Below, piece by piece: positions 31,360 to 39,652 of a stretch of 44,683 bases of DNA; the stretch's first letter is position 1; the number at the start of each line of letters is the position of its first letter. Under the pieces are notes generated by a model. That model was not told the DNA's origin, ran no database searches, and saw only the letters and a list, made by a program, of their open reading frames with translations. Location: contig JANYGI010000223.1 in assembly GCA_025362495.1 (NCBI GenBank), positions 1 through 44,683 of the forward strand, read 5' to 3'. Made by a program: the position numbers and the translations under genes. This DNA comes from Byssovorax sp. (GTDB lineage: Bacteria; Myxococcota_A; Polyangia; Polyangiales; Polyangiaceae).

Positions 31360-32472
31360 CTACGCGGAGTAGAGCAGGCTGAATGCGCCGGGGAGATCGG
31401 CGCTCGTCAGCGTGGCCTTGCGCGCGTGGAACTCGGGCAGCGTGGCCTTGTACGCGTCGTCGAGGCGGAGCTCGCTGCCGTGGAACCCGGGCGTGAACAT
31501 CGCCATCGTGTCGACGCCGAGGCCGAGGACGTCGCGGTACTGGCCGCGCTCTTTCAGGATCTGGGCGCTGAGCGCGAACATCAGCGAGCCGCCGGGGATC
31601 GAGCCGAGCGCCGTGGTGCCGACGGGCGGGTAGCAGATGCGCACCGTGCGGACGCCGAAGCGATCGCGGATCTCGGCGAGCTTCTCGCGCTGGAGGTTCT
31701 TCGCGCCGGCGAGCGGGCCCATCGCGTAGACCGGATCGTCGGGCGGGTAGTCGTAGTCGCAGAAGGCGACGATGCTCTCGCCCCGCGCGAGCAGCCCCGC
31801 GGCCGCGAGCGGCTCGGCCCACAAGAGCGACGAGCTGCCCATGTATTTGTTGGTGCGCTCGATGTCGACCTCTGTCGCGACCTCGACGTCGACGAGGCCG
31901 ACCTTGCGGATGCTCTCCGGCTTCGAAAAATCCGGCACCTGGAGGATGGGATCGAAGGCGACGTCGAGGTCCTTCACCCGGGTCGGGCCGTGCTCGGCGT
32001 AGCGCTTCATCGCGCCCGCCGCGATGCCGTTGATGACGTGGACCGCGCGGAACTTGCTCTTGAGATCGGCCACGACCTCCTCGATCACGGCCGGCTTGCA
32101 CGCGTCGTCGTTGCGGAACACCGCGGTGAGGCCCGCGGCCTCGGCGGCCCTGGTGATGGCCTGCGCGTGGAGGCCGCCGATCTGCATCTTCTCGCTGTCG
32201 AAGTGTACTCCGTACACTCTGGCCTTCTCGCCGAAGAGGAGCTGCACGGCGACGGCGCGGGTGATGCCGTTCGAGCCGCCGAGGATCAGCACCGCGGTGT
32301 CGTCGGCGATCTTCGTCCCCATCGGGCGGAGCGTCTTGCGCTGGGCCTCGAGCAGCTCGGTGGCGACGCGGAGGCCGTCCTTCGCGAGGGCGCCGACGAG
32401 GGCGCGGCGATCGATCCCGCCGAGCGGGAGCTTCTTGAAGACTTCGAGCTCTGTGGCGATGGGGGCGGTCAT
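31360..32472 (-). CDS. FabV-like enoyl-ACP/CoA reductase family protein
   Basis: 370 residues. The start MTAPIATELEVFKKLPLGG lies two bases after the epimerase stop. A Rossmann dinucleotide fold is visible in AVLILGGSNGITRAVAVQLL. The layout and later segments (HVINGIAAGAMKRYAEHG; IVAFCDYDYPPDDPVYAMGP then LAGAKN; VRTVRICYPPVGTTALGSIP) resemble the trans-2-enoyl-CoA/ACP reductase (FabV/TER) family, where Tyr and Lys of a Y-x8-K-type motif act in catalysis; here the Tyr–Lys region is within YAMGPLAGAK. It is somewhat shorter at the N-terminus than FabV. The coupled epimerase suggests joint action on a lipid-related or NAD(P)-linked substrate (inference). Confidence 0.6.
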   Translation of the reverse strand: MTAPIATELEVFKKLPLGGIDRRALVGALAKDGLRVATELLEAQRKTLRPMGTKIADDTAVLILGGSNGITRAVAVQLLFGEKARVYGVHFDSEKMQIGGLHAQAITRAAEAAGLTAVFRNDDACKPAVIEEVVADLKSKFRAVHVINGIAAGAMKRYAEHGPTRVKDLDVAFDPILQVPDFSKPESIRKVGLVDVEVATEVDIERTNKYMGSSSLLWAEPLAAAGLLARGESIVAFCDYDYPPDDPVYAMGPLAGAKNLQREKLAEIRDRFGVRTVRICYPPVGTTALGSIPGGSLMFALSAQILKERGQYRDVLGLGVDTMAMFTPGFHGSELRLDDAYKATLPEFHARKATLTSADLPGAFSLLYSA

Positions 32473-32474
32473 GG

Positions 32475-33395
32475 TCACTCCGGAGCGAGGATCGATTCGA
32501 GCGCGGGCACGAGGCGGGCGCGGTGGAACTCGTAGCCGAGCTCGATCGCGCGCTTGGGCATCACGCGGACGCCGTCGAGCAGGATCGTCGCGGCCTCGCC
32601 CATCGCGAGCTTGAGAGCGAAGGCCGGCGCGGGGAGCGACGAGGGGCGGTTGATCACGTTGCCGATGGCCGTCGCGAGCTCTTTCGAGGTGACGGGGTTG
32701 GGCGAGACGGCGTTGATCGGACCTTTGATTTCCGGGTTGTCGATCGCCATCAGGAGCATGCCGACGACGTCGTCGCGGTGGACCCAGGAGACGACCTGCT
32801 TGCCGTCGCCGACGGGGCCGCCCGCGAAGAGCTTGAACGGGATCAGCATCTTCTCGAGGGCGCCGCCGCCGTCGCCGAGGACGACGCCGATGCGGAGCTG
32901 CACGGCGCGGACGCCGAATTTCTCGACCTCGCGCGCGGCCTCTTCCCAGCGCTGGCAGACGCTCGCGAGGTAGTCGTTGCCGGGCGGCGAGGTCTCGTCG
33001 ATCTCCTTGTCCGAGGGCTGCGGGCCGTAATAGCCGATGGCCGACGCGCTCACGAAGACCTGGGGCTTGTGCTTGGCCTGGCCGATGGCCTCGACGAGGA
33101 GGCGCGTGGAGTCGATGCGGCTCGTCTCGATCCGCTTCTTCACGGCGTCGGTCCAGCGCTTGGCGACGCCCTCGCCGGCGAGGTGGACGACGACGTCGAC
33201 GATCGCCAGCTCTTCGGCCCAGGCGCCGGCCTTCTCGGGGTTCCACGCCGCGCAGCGCACCGCCGCGGGAAGATCGCCCTTGGCGCGCCGCGGATCGCGC
33301 GTCAGCACCGTGACTTGATCGCCCCGCGCGAGCAGCGCCTGCGCCAGCTTGCGGCCCACGAACCCGCTGCCTCCCGTGATCAGCACTCGCTTCAT
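32475..33395 (-). CDS. TIGR01777 family (YfcH-like) NAD-dependent epimerase
   Basis: 306 residues. The ATG gives MKRVLITGGSGFVGRKLAQA, the NAD(P)-binding glycine motif of extended SDRs. VVVHLAGEGVAKRWTDAVKK and FVSASAIGYYGP (with the Ser/Tyr active-site region) are standard for TIGR01777. The C-terminus FALKLAMGEAATILLDGVRV followed by MPKRAIELGYEF is the DUF1731 tail. The family is widespread and its substrate is still unknown. It overlaps nothing, but is two bases from the FabV-like gene, so the two form an operon. Divergent from the potassium channel gene 77 bases away. Confidence 0.92.
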   Translation of the reverse strand: MKRVLITGGSGFVGRKLAQALLARGDQVTVLTRDPRRAKGDLPAAVRCAAWNPEKAGAWAEELAIVDVVVHLAGEGVAKRWTDAVKKRIETSRIDSTRLLVEAIGQAKHKPQVFVSASAIGYYGPQPSDKEIDETSPPGNDYLASVCQRWEEAAREVEKFGVRAVQLRIGVVLGDGGGALEKMLIPFKLFAGGPVGDGKQVVSWVHRDDVVGMLLMAIDNPEIKGPINAVSPNPVTSKELATAIGNVINRPSSLPAPAFALKLAMGEAATILLDGVRVMPKRAIELGYEFHRARLVPALESILAPE

Positions 33396-33471
33396 AGGCG
33401 GGCTGATTACCATGCATGTCCCTCGATTCCCAGGCCTGCCGGGGGCGCCGCCGATGGGATAGCGTGGAGCC

Positions 33472-34542
33472 GTGGAGCCACGCCGCCCCGACGATCGACC
33501 GACCCGGATCCTGACGCCGATCACGGTGCTCGGGATCGTGATCGTGTCGGGGGCGTTCGCCATGTACGAGGTCGGCCGCGGTCGCTGGAGCCTCGGCGAG
33601 GCGTTTTACCTGGCGATCAACGCCGTCTCCACCGTGGGCTTCAGCGAGCTTTCCGGGATGGAAGAGGTCCGCTTCGCGCGGCCGGTCGCGGTGGTGATCA
33701 TCCTTGCGGGCCTCGGCACCGTGGCCTACTTCCAGTCGAGCCTGACCGCGATCCTCGTGCAGGGCGTGATCGGAGAGAGGTTTCGGTCACGTCGCATGCA
33801 GAAGCGGGTCGAGTCACTGTCGAACCACGTCATCGTCGCCGGGGCGGGCGCGACGGGGATGCACGTGATCGAAGAGCTCCACGCGACGCGGACGCCCTTC
33901 GTCGCCATCGATCGCAACCGGCACACGCTGGAGCGGATCTCCCGCGATTTCGTGGGCGGCGAGATGCTCTACGTCATCGGCGACGCCACCGACGACTCGG
34001 TGCTGATGGCCGCGGGGATCACCCGGGCGATGGGCGTCGTCGCCGCGCTGACCGAGGACAAGGACAACCTCTACGTGACGCTCTCGGCCCGCAGCCTGAA
34101 CGTGAGCGCGCGGATCGTGAGCAAGGTGATCGCGCCCGACGCCGCGCCGAAGATGATCCGCGCCGGCGCCAACGCCACCGTGAGCCCGAACATGATCGGC
34201 GGCCGTCGCCTCGCGAGCGAGCTGGTGCGGCCGACGGTGGTCGAGTTCGTCGATCAGATGCTGCGCGAGCGGGAAGACGTGCTCCGCCTCGAAGAGGTGG
34301 CGATAACGGACGGCTCATGGTTCGTCGGCAAATCGCTGCGAGAAGTGCCGATCCGCGCCGAGACAAAGCTGCTCGTCGTCGCGATGCGGGTCGACAAGAA
34401 GTTCATCTACAACCCCGAGCCGAGCACGGCGCTCGAGGTCAACAGCGTGCTCGTCGTCCTCGGTGCCAGCTCGAACGTGGCGCGGCTGCGCGAGCTCGTG
34501 GCCCGCACCGACGCTCCGCAGCCCCCGGACGAGCCCGGATAA
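33472..34542 (+). CDS. Potassium channel-like protein with RCK (TrkA-N/TrkA-C) domains
   Basis: 356 residues from a GTG start. TM1 (TPITVLGIVIVSGAFAMYEV), a pore loop and TM2 (AVVIILAGLGTVAYFQSSL) are followed by RCK-N (NHVIVAGAGATGMHVIEELH, a Rossmann loop, and YVIGDATDDSVL) and RCK-C (about 260–345). The filter reads STVGFSE instead of TVGYGD; related bacterial proteins often show TVGF(S/G)E, so it may be a genuine but altered potassium filter. It is expected to be a tetrameric, ligand-gated inner-membrane channel. Divergent from the epimerase gene. Confidence 0.9.
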   Translation: MEPRRPDDRPTRILTPITVLGIVIVSGAFAMYEVGRGRWSLGEAFYLAINAVSTVGFSELSGMEEVRFARPVAVVIILAGLGTVAYFQSSLTAILVQGVIGERFRSRRMQKRVESLSNHVIVAGAGATGMHVIEELHATRTPFVAIDRNRHTLERISRDFVGGEMLYVIGDATDDSVLMAAGITRAMGVVAALTEDKDNLYVTLSARSLNVSARIVSKVIAPDAAPKMIRAGANATVSPNMIGGRRLASELVRPTVVEFVDQMLREREDVLRLEEVAITDGSWFVGKSLREVPIRAETKLLVVAMRVDKKFIYNPEPSTALEVNSVLVVLGASSNVARLRELVARTDAPQPPDEPG

Positions 34543-34804
34543 GCGACAGCCGCCGGGGGCGCGCTGAGAAGTCGATCAGAATCGAGCAGCGCACCCCCGG
34601 GGGCTGGGGACAGATTGGGGTCACACCCCGAACGCGCTTCCCCCGAAGCGCACCGTCCTTCAAATATGAATAGACGAGTGTCAGCTAGCGATCGATCGGG
34701 GGGATCTGGATTGTTGGTAGTCATTCGCCTGACGCTACAATCCCGCACATGTGATCCCGCCTGGGGCGGAAACCAGGGCGACATTTCGCGGGAATGCCTG
34801 AAGT
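34543..34804. other. Convergent intergenic region between channel and flippase genes
   Basis: 260 bases with an inverted repeat (34553–34600) and, right of it, GGGGT-CAC-ACCCC in the context TGGGGACAGATTGGGGTCAC. The latter resembles dispersed repeat ends seen in many proteobacterial genomes. The rest is less GC-rich and contains no credible gene. Confidence 0.45.
34553..34600. terminator. Inverted repeat after the potassium channel gene
   Basis: CCGGGGGCGCGCTG pairs with CAGCGCACCCCCGG with one mismatch across a 20-base loop, starting eleven bases past the stop codon. It is a probable factor-independent or bidirectional terminator without a T tract. Confidence 0.5.
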
Positions 34805-36346
34805 TCAGGCGTTCACGGGCTTCGGGAGGGCGGCGCGGAGCAGGCCAAGGAGGTCGTGTGAGGCCGAAGGAGCGATCAGCAGCGCCGAGGGGACGAAGCT
34901 GAGCGCGCCGACGAGCACCTCGGCGAGCAAGGCGATTGACGCCGGGGGACCGCCGAGCGCGACGAGCCCGCGGCGGACGGCGAGGATCGCCAGCACCATC
35001 GGCGCGCAGGCGAGCACCGGCGGGATCAGCGGGAGGATCTGCGCGCGGAGCGTCAGGCCATCGAGGCGACGGATCACCCAGAAATAGCCGAACGAGCCCA
35101 GCGTGAAGGCCACGCCGACGGCGGTGCACGCCCAGAGCGGGCCGAGGCGGCCGAGCAGCGCGATCGCCGCGAGGAGGCCCGCCGTCTTGGTGATCTCGAG
35201 CGCCATGATCGCGCGGGGCTCGTTCTTCACCTGGAGGTACGAGGCGCCGATCCAGCCGACGGGGCGCACGACGGAGAGCGCCGAGAGCAGGGTGAGCATC
35301 GGCGCGACGTCGGCCCAGCGCGGATCGAAGAGCGCGCGCACCAGCGTGGGCGCGATGGTGCCGAGGCCGAGCGCGAGCGGGGCGACGCTGAGGATGAGCA
35401 GGCGCATCGATCGACAGAGCGCGGCGCTGCGGCGCTCGTCGCAGTCCATCTGCGCGAACGAGGGGACGAGCACGTCGCCGATGGTCTCGCCGATCTGCGT
35501 CGCGGGGATGTCGGCGAGGTTGTACGCGAGGTTGTAGAGGCCGGCCGCCGACTCGCCGAAGAGGCTCGAGAAGATCAGGTTGTCCCAGCGTCGCGAGCCG
35601 AAGCCGGCGAGGCCGGCGACCGACATCGGCAGGCCGAACGCGAAGAGGTCGCGCGTCCGCGCCAGGGTGATGCGCGAGGGCGTGAGCCACTCGCGCCACG
35701 AGGTGATCAGCGAGAGGCCGACGAGCCGCACGAGCGAGCGCACGATCGAGCCCCACACGACGGCGCTCGCGCCCCACCCGGCCCAGGCGAGCGCGACGGT
35801 GACGATCGCGTACGCGATCTCGCCGAGCGAGCGGAGCAGGCCCACCTCGCGGAAGCGCATGTCGCGCACGAGAACACGATCCTGCACCGTGCCGACGCGC
35901 TCGAGGAGGCCGGCGATCGCCAGGCCGGGGACGTACTGCGCCATCCCCGGCGCGCCGATCAGCGCGCCCAGCGGGCCGCGGAAGAGCACGGCGAGGCCGA
36001 GCGCGAGCCCGCCGAGGAGCGTGTAATACAGGGTCGCGTGGAAGGTGGCCGCGCGCCCTTCGTGGGGCCGCGAGACGATGTACTGGCTGAGCCCGCACGA
36101 CGAGACGGCGTGGGCCGTCTGGATGATCACCGAGGCGAGCGAGACCTCGCCGTACACGTCGGGAGCGATGAATTTCGTGAGGAGCAGCGTGCCTGCGAGG
36201 CCGACCGCGCGCGCGCCGACGCTCGTCGAGATCGTCCACACGGCGCCGAGCGTCGCCTGCCGAGCGAGCGCGCTGCCGGCCGCCGCGACGGTGCCCGGCG
36301 GAGTATCGCGGCGATGTCCGCGCTCGGTGTCGTCGGACCCTGGCAC
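34805..36346 (-). CDS. Lipopolysaccharide/oligosaccharide flippase (Wzx/MVF-like)
   Basis: About 513 residues from the GTG at 36346. It has 12–14 hydrophobic segments typical of the Polysacc_synt/MOP superfamily: TLGAVWTISTSVGARAVGLA, YGEVSLASVIIQTAHAVSSC, LFAFGLPMSVAGLAGFGSRR then WDNLIFSSLFGESAAGLYNL, and several C-terminal helices. Such proteins move lipid-linked sugar units across the inner membrane. The start is uncertain because the open frame runs further upstream into the next gene; the chosen GTG is the only suitable start codon after that gene's end. No glycosyltransferase or polymerase genes adjoin it, although a nucleotidyltransferase lies at 28986. Confidence 0.88.
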   Translation of the reverse strand: MPGSDDTERGHRRDTPPGTVAAAGSALARQATLGAVWTISTSVGARAVGLAGTLLLTKFIAPDVYGEVSLASVIIQTAHAVSSCGLSQYIVSRPHEGRAATFHATLYYTLLGGLALGLAVLFRGPLGALIGAPGMAQYVPGLAIAGLLERVGTVQDRVLVRDMRFREVGLLRSLGEIAYAIVTVALAWAGWGASAVVWGSIVRSLVRLVGLSLITSWREWLTPSRITLARTRDLFAFGLPMSVAGLAGFGSRRWDNLIFSSLFGESAAGLYNLAYNLADIPATQIGETIGDVLVPSFAQMDCDERRSAALCRSMRLLILSVAPLALGLGTIAPTLVRALFDPRWADVAPMLTLLSALSVVRPVGWIGASYLQVKNEPRAIMALEITKTAGLLAAIALLGRLGPLWACTAVGVAFTLGSFGYFWVIRRLDGLTLRAQILPLIPPVLACAPMVLAILAVRRGLVALGGPPASIALLAEVLVGALSFVPSALLIAPSASHDLLGLLRAALPKPVNA

Positions 36347-36428
36347 GTGTGGACGAGCTCCGGAGGAAGGTCCCCCGTTCGATGCCGCCGCCTCGCGCGA
36401 GGATGCGCTGCCGCGAAACGTCGACGTC

Positions 36429-37676
36429 TCAGGAGCGGCTGAGCGCGAGCACGGCGGCCTCGTAGGCCTCGACGGCGCGGCGTGCGCGCGCGAGCGGGAT
36501 CGGGCGCGCGCGAAGGAGCCGTTCGGCGTCACGGGCGCGGGCCTCGATCGGCGCGGGATCGACGCCGGCGCGAGCCGCGAGCGCGGCGGCCTGGGCGCGT
36601 CGTGCCGCGAGTCGACCCTCGAGCTCGGCGCGCGCTCCGATCGCGGCGTCGGCCTGATCGGCGGCGCGTTGATCGTGCTCCGCGTAGCCCTCGACGGTCT
36701 CGCCAAAGCGGGCGAGCCCGACCTCCGCGGCGGTGATCCGGTGCGCGACCACCGTCGCCGTCAGCTTGTCGAGCCACGCGTCGAGGCCGCCGAGCTGGCC
36801 CTCGTCGAGCGGCCTCGCGAGGGTGCCGGCCTCGTCGTCGATCGCCCGCGAGGCGGCCGCGAACGAGGCCACCGCGCGGGCGTGCAAGGCTCCGAGGGCC
36901 ACCCGCTGCGCGCGCGCTCGATCGAGCGTAGCGGCGACGCGCTCGGCGGCCGCGGCCTCGGCGTCGAGCCGCGCGCGGAGGGCCACGAGGCCTGGAATCG
37001 AAGGCTTTTCGCGTCTCGCGACCCACCCGAGCGGATCTTGCTGCACCAGCACGCCGAGCTCCCGCAGCCGCTGCGAGGCCTCGTCGATCTCCGCGCGGGC
37101 GCCGTCGCCGAGCCGCGTCGACAGCGCGCGCAGCGCCTGGATCTCGCGCTCGATCGCCTCGATCATCGGCCCGAGCGCCACCGCCGCGCGCGTCACCAGG
37201 AGCAGCACGTCGCGTGCGCGATCGAAGGCCGCGACCATCCCCGCGAGCAGCACCTCGGGCTCGACGCGCAGCTCGCGCTCGGCCTCGTCGAGCAGGCCGA
37301 GCTCCGCGCGCGGCGTCGTGTGGACGCCGACCTCGATCGACGGCGTCCGCAGCAGCCGCACCACCAGCGCGAGCTTCTCGTCGCGATCCCAGAACGTCAG
37401 CGCCGAGATCGAGGCGCGCGTCGCGCGGGCGCGGGCCACGATCTCGCCGAGCTGCTCGCGCTGGTGAAAGAGCTCCGTCACCGCGTCGAGCGCGGGGAGG
37501 GCGCGCTCGGCCGTCAGGCCGACGAGGGGCGCGCGCCGCCCCGCCACGCCCGCGAGCCGCTGGTACGTCGCGTCGCCCTCCAGCGCGATCAGGTTCGCGT
37601 CCACGCGCTGGAGCCGCGTTTCCCAGGCCGAGAGCAGCGCGTCGACGGCCTCGATCGTCGGCCCCGGGGCGCTCAC
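36429..37676 (-). CDS. Helical coiled-coil protein of the FHA/vWA/PP2C cluster
   Basis: 415 residues from a GTG that overlaps the FHA gene stop (GTGA). It is almost entirely helical and rich in Ala, Leu, Arg and Glu, with heptad-like stretches (RALSTRLGDGARAEIDEASQ; AAERVAATLDRARAQRVALG). No membrane or signal segments. The end, ERLLRARPIPLARARRAVEA, followed by YEAAVLALS, resembles from memory the C-terminus of helical proteins in actinobacterial clusters that also hold FHA, vWA and PP2C genes. It may be a scaffold for the phospho-signalling proteins. Last gene of the four-gene minus-strand operon. Function unknown. Confidence 0.75.
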   Translation of the reverse strand: MSAPGPTIEAVDALLSAWETRLQRVDANLIALEGDATYQRLAGVAGRRAPLVGLTAERALPALDAVTELFHQREQLGEIVARARATRASISALTFWDRDEKLALVVRLLRTPSIEVGVHTTPRAELGLLDEAERELRVEPEVLLAGMVAAFDRARDVLLLVTRAAVALGPMIEAIEREIQALRALSTRLGDGARAEIDEASQRLRELGVLVQQDPLGWVARREKPSIPGLVALRARLDAEAAAAERVAATLDRARAQRVALGALHARAVASFAAASRAIDDEAGTLARPLDEGQLGGLDAWLDKLTATVVAHRITAAEVGLARFGETVEGYAEHDQRAADQADAAIGARAELEGRLAARRAQAAALAARAGVDPAPIEARARDAERLLRARPIPLARARRAVEAYEAAVLALSRS

Positions 37677-38293
37677 CGCCGCGCTCGCAGCGTGATCCGC
37701 GTCCACCGACCCAGCGTCACGGCGTCGCCCGGTGCGAGGCGGCGCCGCGTCCCCGCGGGCACGTCGCGGCCGTTGAGCTGCGAGCCGTTGGTCGAGGCGA
37801 GATCCTGGATCGCGACGCCGCCGTCGGCTTCGCGCACGAACTTGGCGTGACGCCGCGAGGCGCCGGGATCGAAGAGCGGGATCTCGGGGTGGATGTCGCG
37901 CGGATCGTCGTCGCGGCCGACGAGCAGCTCCGATCGATCGATCACCAGCACGCGCGGCGCCGCGAACGGGGGGCAGGGGTGCGCGGGATCGGGATCGGTG
38001 TCGAGCGCCGGATCGACGGTGATCACCAGCTCCCAGCCGAGCGGGGGCGCGGTCGACGCTGCCGACGCGGGGGGCGCCACGATCGGCGGCGGCCCGGGCC
38101 GCTGCTCGTGAAAATCGAAGCGACAGACCTCGCAGTAGCGCGCCGGGGCGGGCTCGCGCGTCTCGCCGCACATCGGGCAGAAGCCGCCCGTCTGCGCCGC
38201 CAGGATCACCGTCGCGCCAACGATCCGCGCGCCGCAGACCGAGCAGTAGTCGGGCTCGTCCGAGGCGTGCCCGGACCGACAGGTGAAGCTCAC
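37673..38293 (-). CDS. Zinc-ribbon FHA-domain protein
   Basis: 206 residues from a GTG overlapping the vWA stop codon (GTGA). The N-terminal 60 residues hold paired CxxC motifs (CSVCGAR, FCPMCGE, YCEVCRF) that form zinc ribbons. After a Pro/Ala linker a typical FHA domain lies at about 115–200: LLVGRDDD, PGASRRHAKF and DLASTNGSQLNG, including the Arg, Ser-Arg-x-His and Asn-Gly residues that bind phosphothreonine. It should read out Thr phosphorylation made by a kinase, most simply the one encoded at 41830. It is coupled to both neighbours. Confidence 0.92.
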   Translation of the reverse strand: MSFTCRSGHASDEPDYCSVCGARIVGATVILAAQTGGFCPMCGETREPAPARYCEVCRFDFHEQRPGPPPIVAPPASAASTAPPLGWELVITVDPALDTDPDPAHPCPPFAAPRVLVIDRSELLVGRDDDPRDIHPEIPLFDPGASRRHAKFVREADGGVAIQDLASTNGSQLNGRDVPAGTRRRLAPGDAVTLGRWTRITLRARR

Positions 38294-39588
38294 GATCCGC
38301 CTTCGGGTCGCCGCAGCGCGCGGCTCGTCGTGCGCGACTCGAGCTGGAGCTCCATCGTCGCGGCCTTCTTCACGTCGCGCTTGAGCCGCACCGTCCCGAG
38401 GCCGGCGTCGACCACCTCGACCACCCGCGCGAGTCGCTGCGTCATCGCGGCGTTGTGCGACGTCTGCGAGATCCGCATCGCCTTCCCGAGGAGCTGCGCC
38501 GCGCCGGCCTCGTCGCCCTGCTCTTGCCGCAGTAAGCCTTCGTGGATCGAGCGGGCCAGCTCGGCCTGCCCGGCATAATGGAGGACCTGACTGGAGATGT
38601 GCTGGAGCATCGTCTCGTCGGTCCAGCGCGCGAAGACGCGGCCCGGAGCGGGCTTCTCTTCGCGCTCGATCCAGCCTCCGCCCGCGTCGGGCGCGGCCTC
38701 GAGGTAAACGAGGCTCGGGCGCGCCGCGAGGATCTCGTCGTTGATCGCGCCGGCGGGCACGGCGATCGCCACGTGGAAATCGCGCGACTCGCCCGCGGCC
38801 CACGAGCCGGTCAGGTAGTCGCGCACCTGCGGCGAGATCACCCGCGCTTGCTGCGTCAGATCGTCGATGGTCGGGTTGACCTGCTTCACGAAGATCGGGC
38901 TCGCGCCCTGCGGCGTCCACAGGCGGAGGCGCACGTCTTTCAGGGCCTTGCCGCGGGCCTGCTCGATCGCCGCGCGGAAGGCCGCGTCGACGCCGCCGGG
39001 CTCGGGGATCAGCGACGCCTTGCCGAGCAGCGCGTCGGCGATGCGCTGCACCTCGCCCACCTGCCAGTCGGTGCCCACGCCCCAGCAATCGCACTCGAAG
39101 ACGCCCGCGCAGCGCCCGAGCTCCTCGGCGACGACCTGGGCCTTCTCGCCCTCGTTCTTCCCGTCGGTGAGGAACACGGCGCGGCGGATCGCGCCGGGCA
39201 TCCGCTCGAACAGCGTACGCGCCGCGCGGAGGCCCGCCGACATCGCGGTGCCGCCCTGGGCTTGGAGCTGGAGGATCACCTGCGACGCGTAGCGCTTGGC
39301 CTCGGGCGTCGCCCGCGCCTCGCGCGACACGACGTAGCCGCTCCCGTCGAACGCCACGACGAAGAACATCGCCCGCTCGTCGAGGAGGTCGATCGCCCGC
39401 ACCACCGCGCGCGCCACCGAGTCCATCCGCGCGCCGGTCATCGAGCCGGACTTGTCGAGGATGAACCCCACGACGAGCTCGCCGGTGGCCTTCAGATCCG
39501 CGTCGGCCGTGACCGAAAGGATCGCGTCGACCCGCGCGGTCCCGGGCGCGAGGTGGCGATTCTGGAAGGCCTCGACCTTGAAGCTCAT
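38290..39588 (-). CDS. vWA-domain protein with intact MIDAS
   Basis: 432 residues. The opening SFKVEAFQNRHLAPGTARVD is distinctive for vWA proteins that occur with PP2C and FHA genes. The vWA domain (about 38–210) has the metal-binding MIDAS DKSGSM at residues 45–50, the Thr in GGTAMSAG and the Asp in FLTDGKNEG. The C-terminal half is a beta domain and then helices of unknown function. It has no signal peptide, so it acts in the cytoplasm, probably as a metal-dependent protein-binding platform, as for TerY-like proteins. It lies 64 bases after the PP2C gene and overlaps the FHA gene. Confidence 0.92.
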   Translation of the reverse strand: MSFKVEAFQNRHLAPGTARVDAILSVTADADLKATGELVVGFILDKSGSMTGARMDSVARAVVRAIDLLDERAMFFVVAFDGSGYVVSREARATPEAKRYASQVILQLQAQGGTAMSAGLRAARTLFERMPGAIRRAVFLTDGKNEGEKAQVVAEELGRCAGVFECDCWGVGTDWQVGEVQRIADALLGKASLIPEPGGVDAAFRAAIEQARGKALKDVRLRLWTPQGASPIFVKQVNPTIDDLTQQARVISPQVRDYLTGSWAAGESRDFHVAIAVPAGAINDEILAARPSLVYLEAAPDAGGGWIEREEKPAPGRVFARWTDETMLQHISSQVLHYAGQAELARSIHEGLLRQEQGDEAGAAQLLGKAMRISQTSHNAAMTQRLARVVEVVDAGLGTVRLKRDVKKAATMELQLESRTTSRALRRPEGGS

Positions 39589-39652
39589 GACGATCTCCGA
39601 GCCGCCGAACGTACACCAACGGCGCGACGCCGGGCTGCTGCGACGCGAGCGG

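Noticed and set aside
31346-31371. 13-bp tandem repeat at the end of the FabV-like gene
   Set aside because: Only two short copies, one inside the stop region; best explained by replication slippage and not reported as a separate finding.
34606-34629. GGGGT-CAC-ACCCC motif as a functional terminator
   Set aside because: The stem is only 5 bp and the flanking TGGGGACAGATTGGGG resembles dispersed repeats, so no function was assigned.
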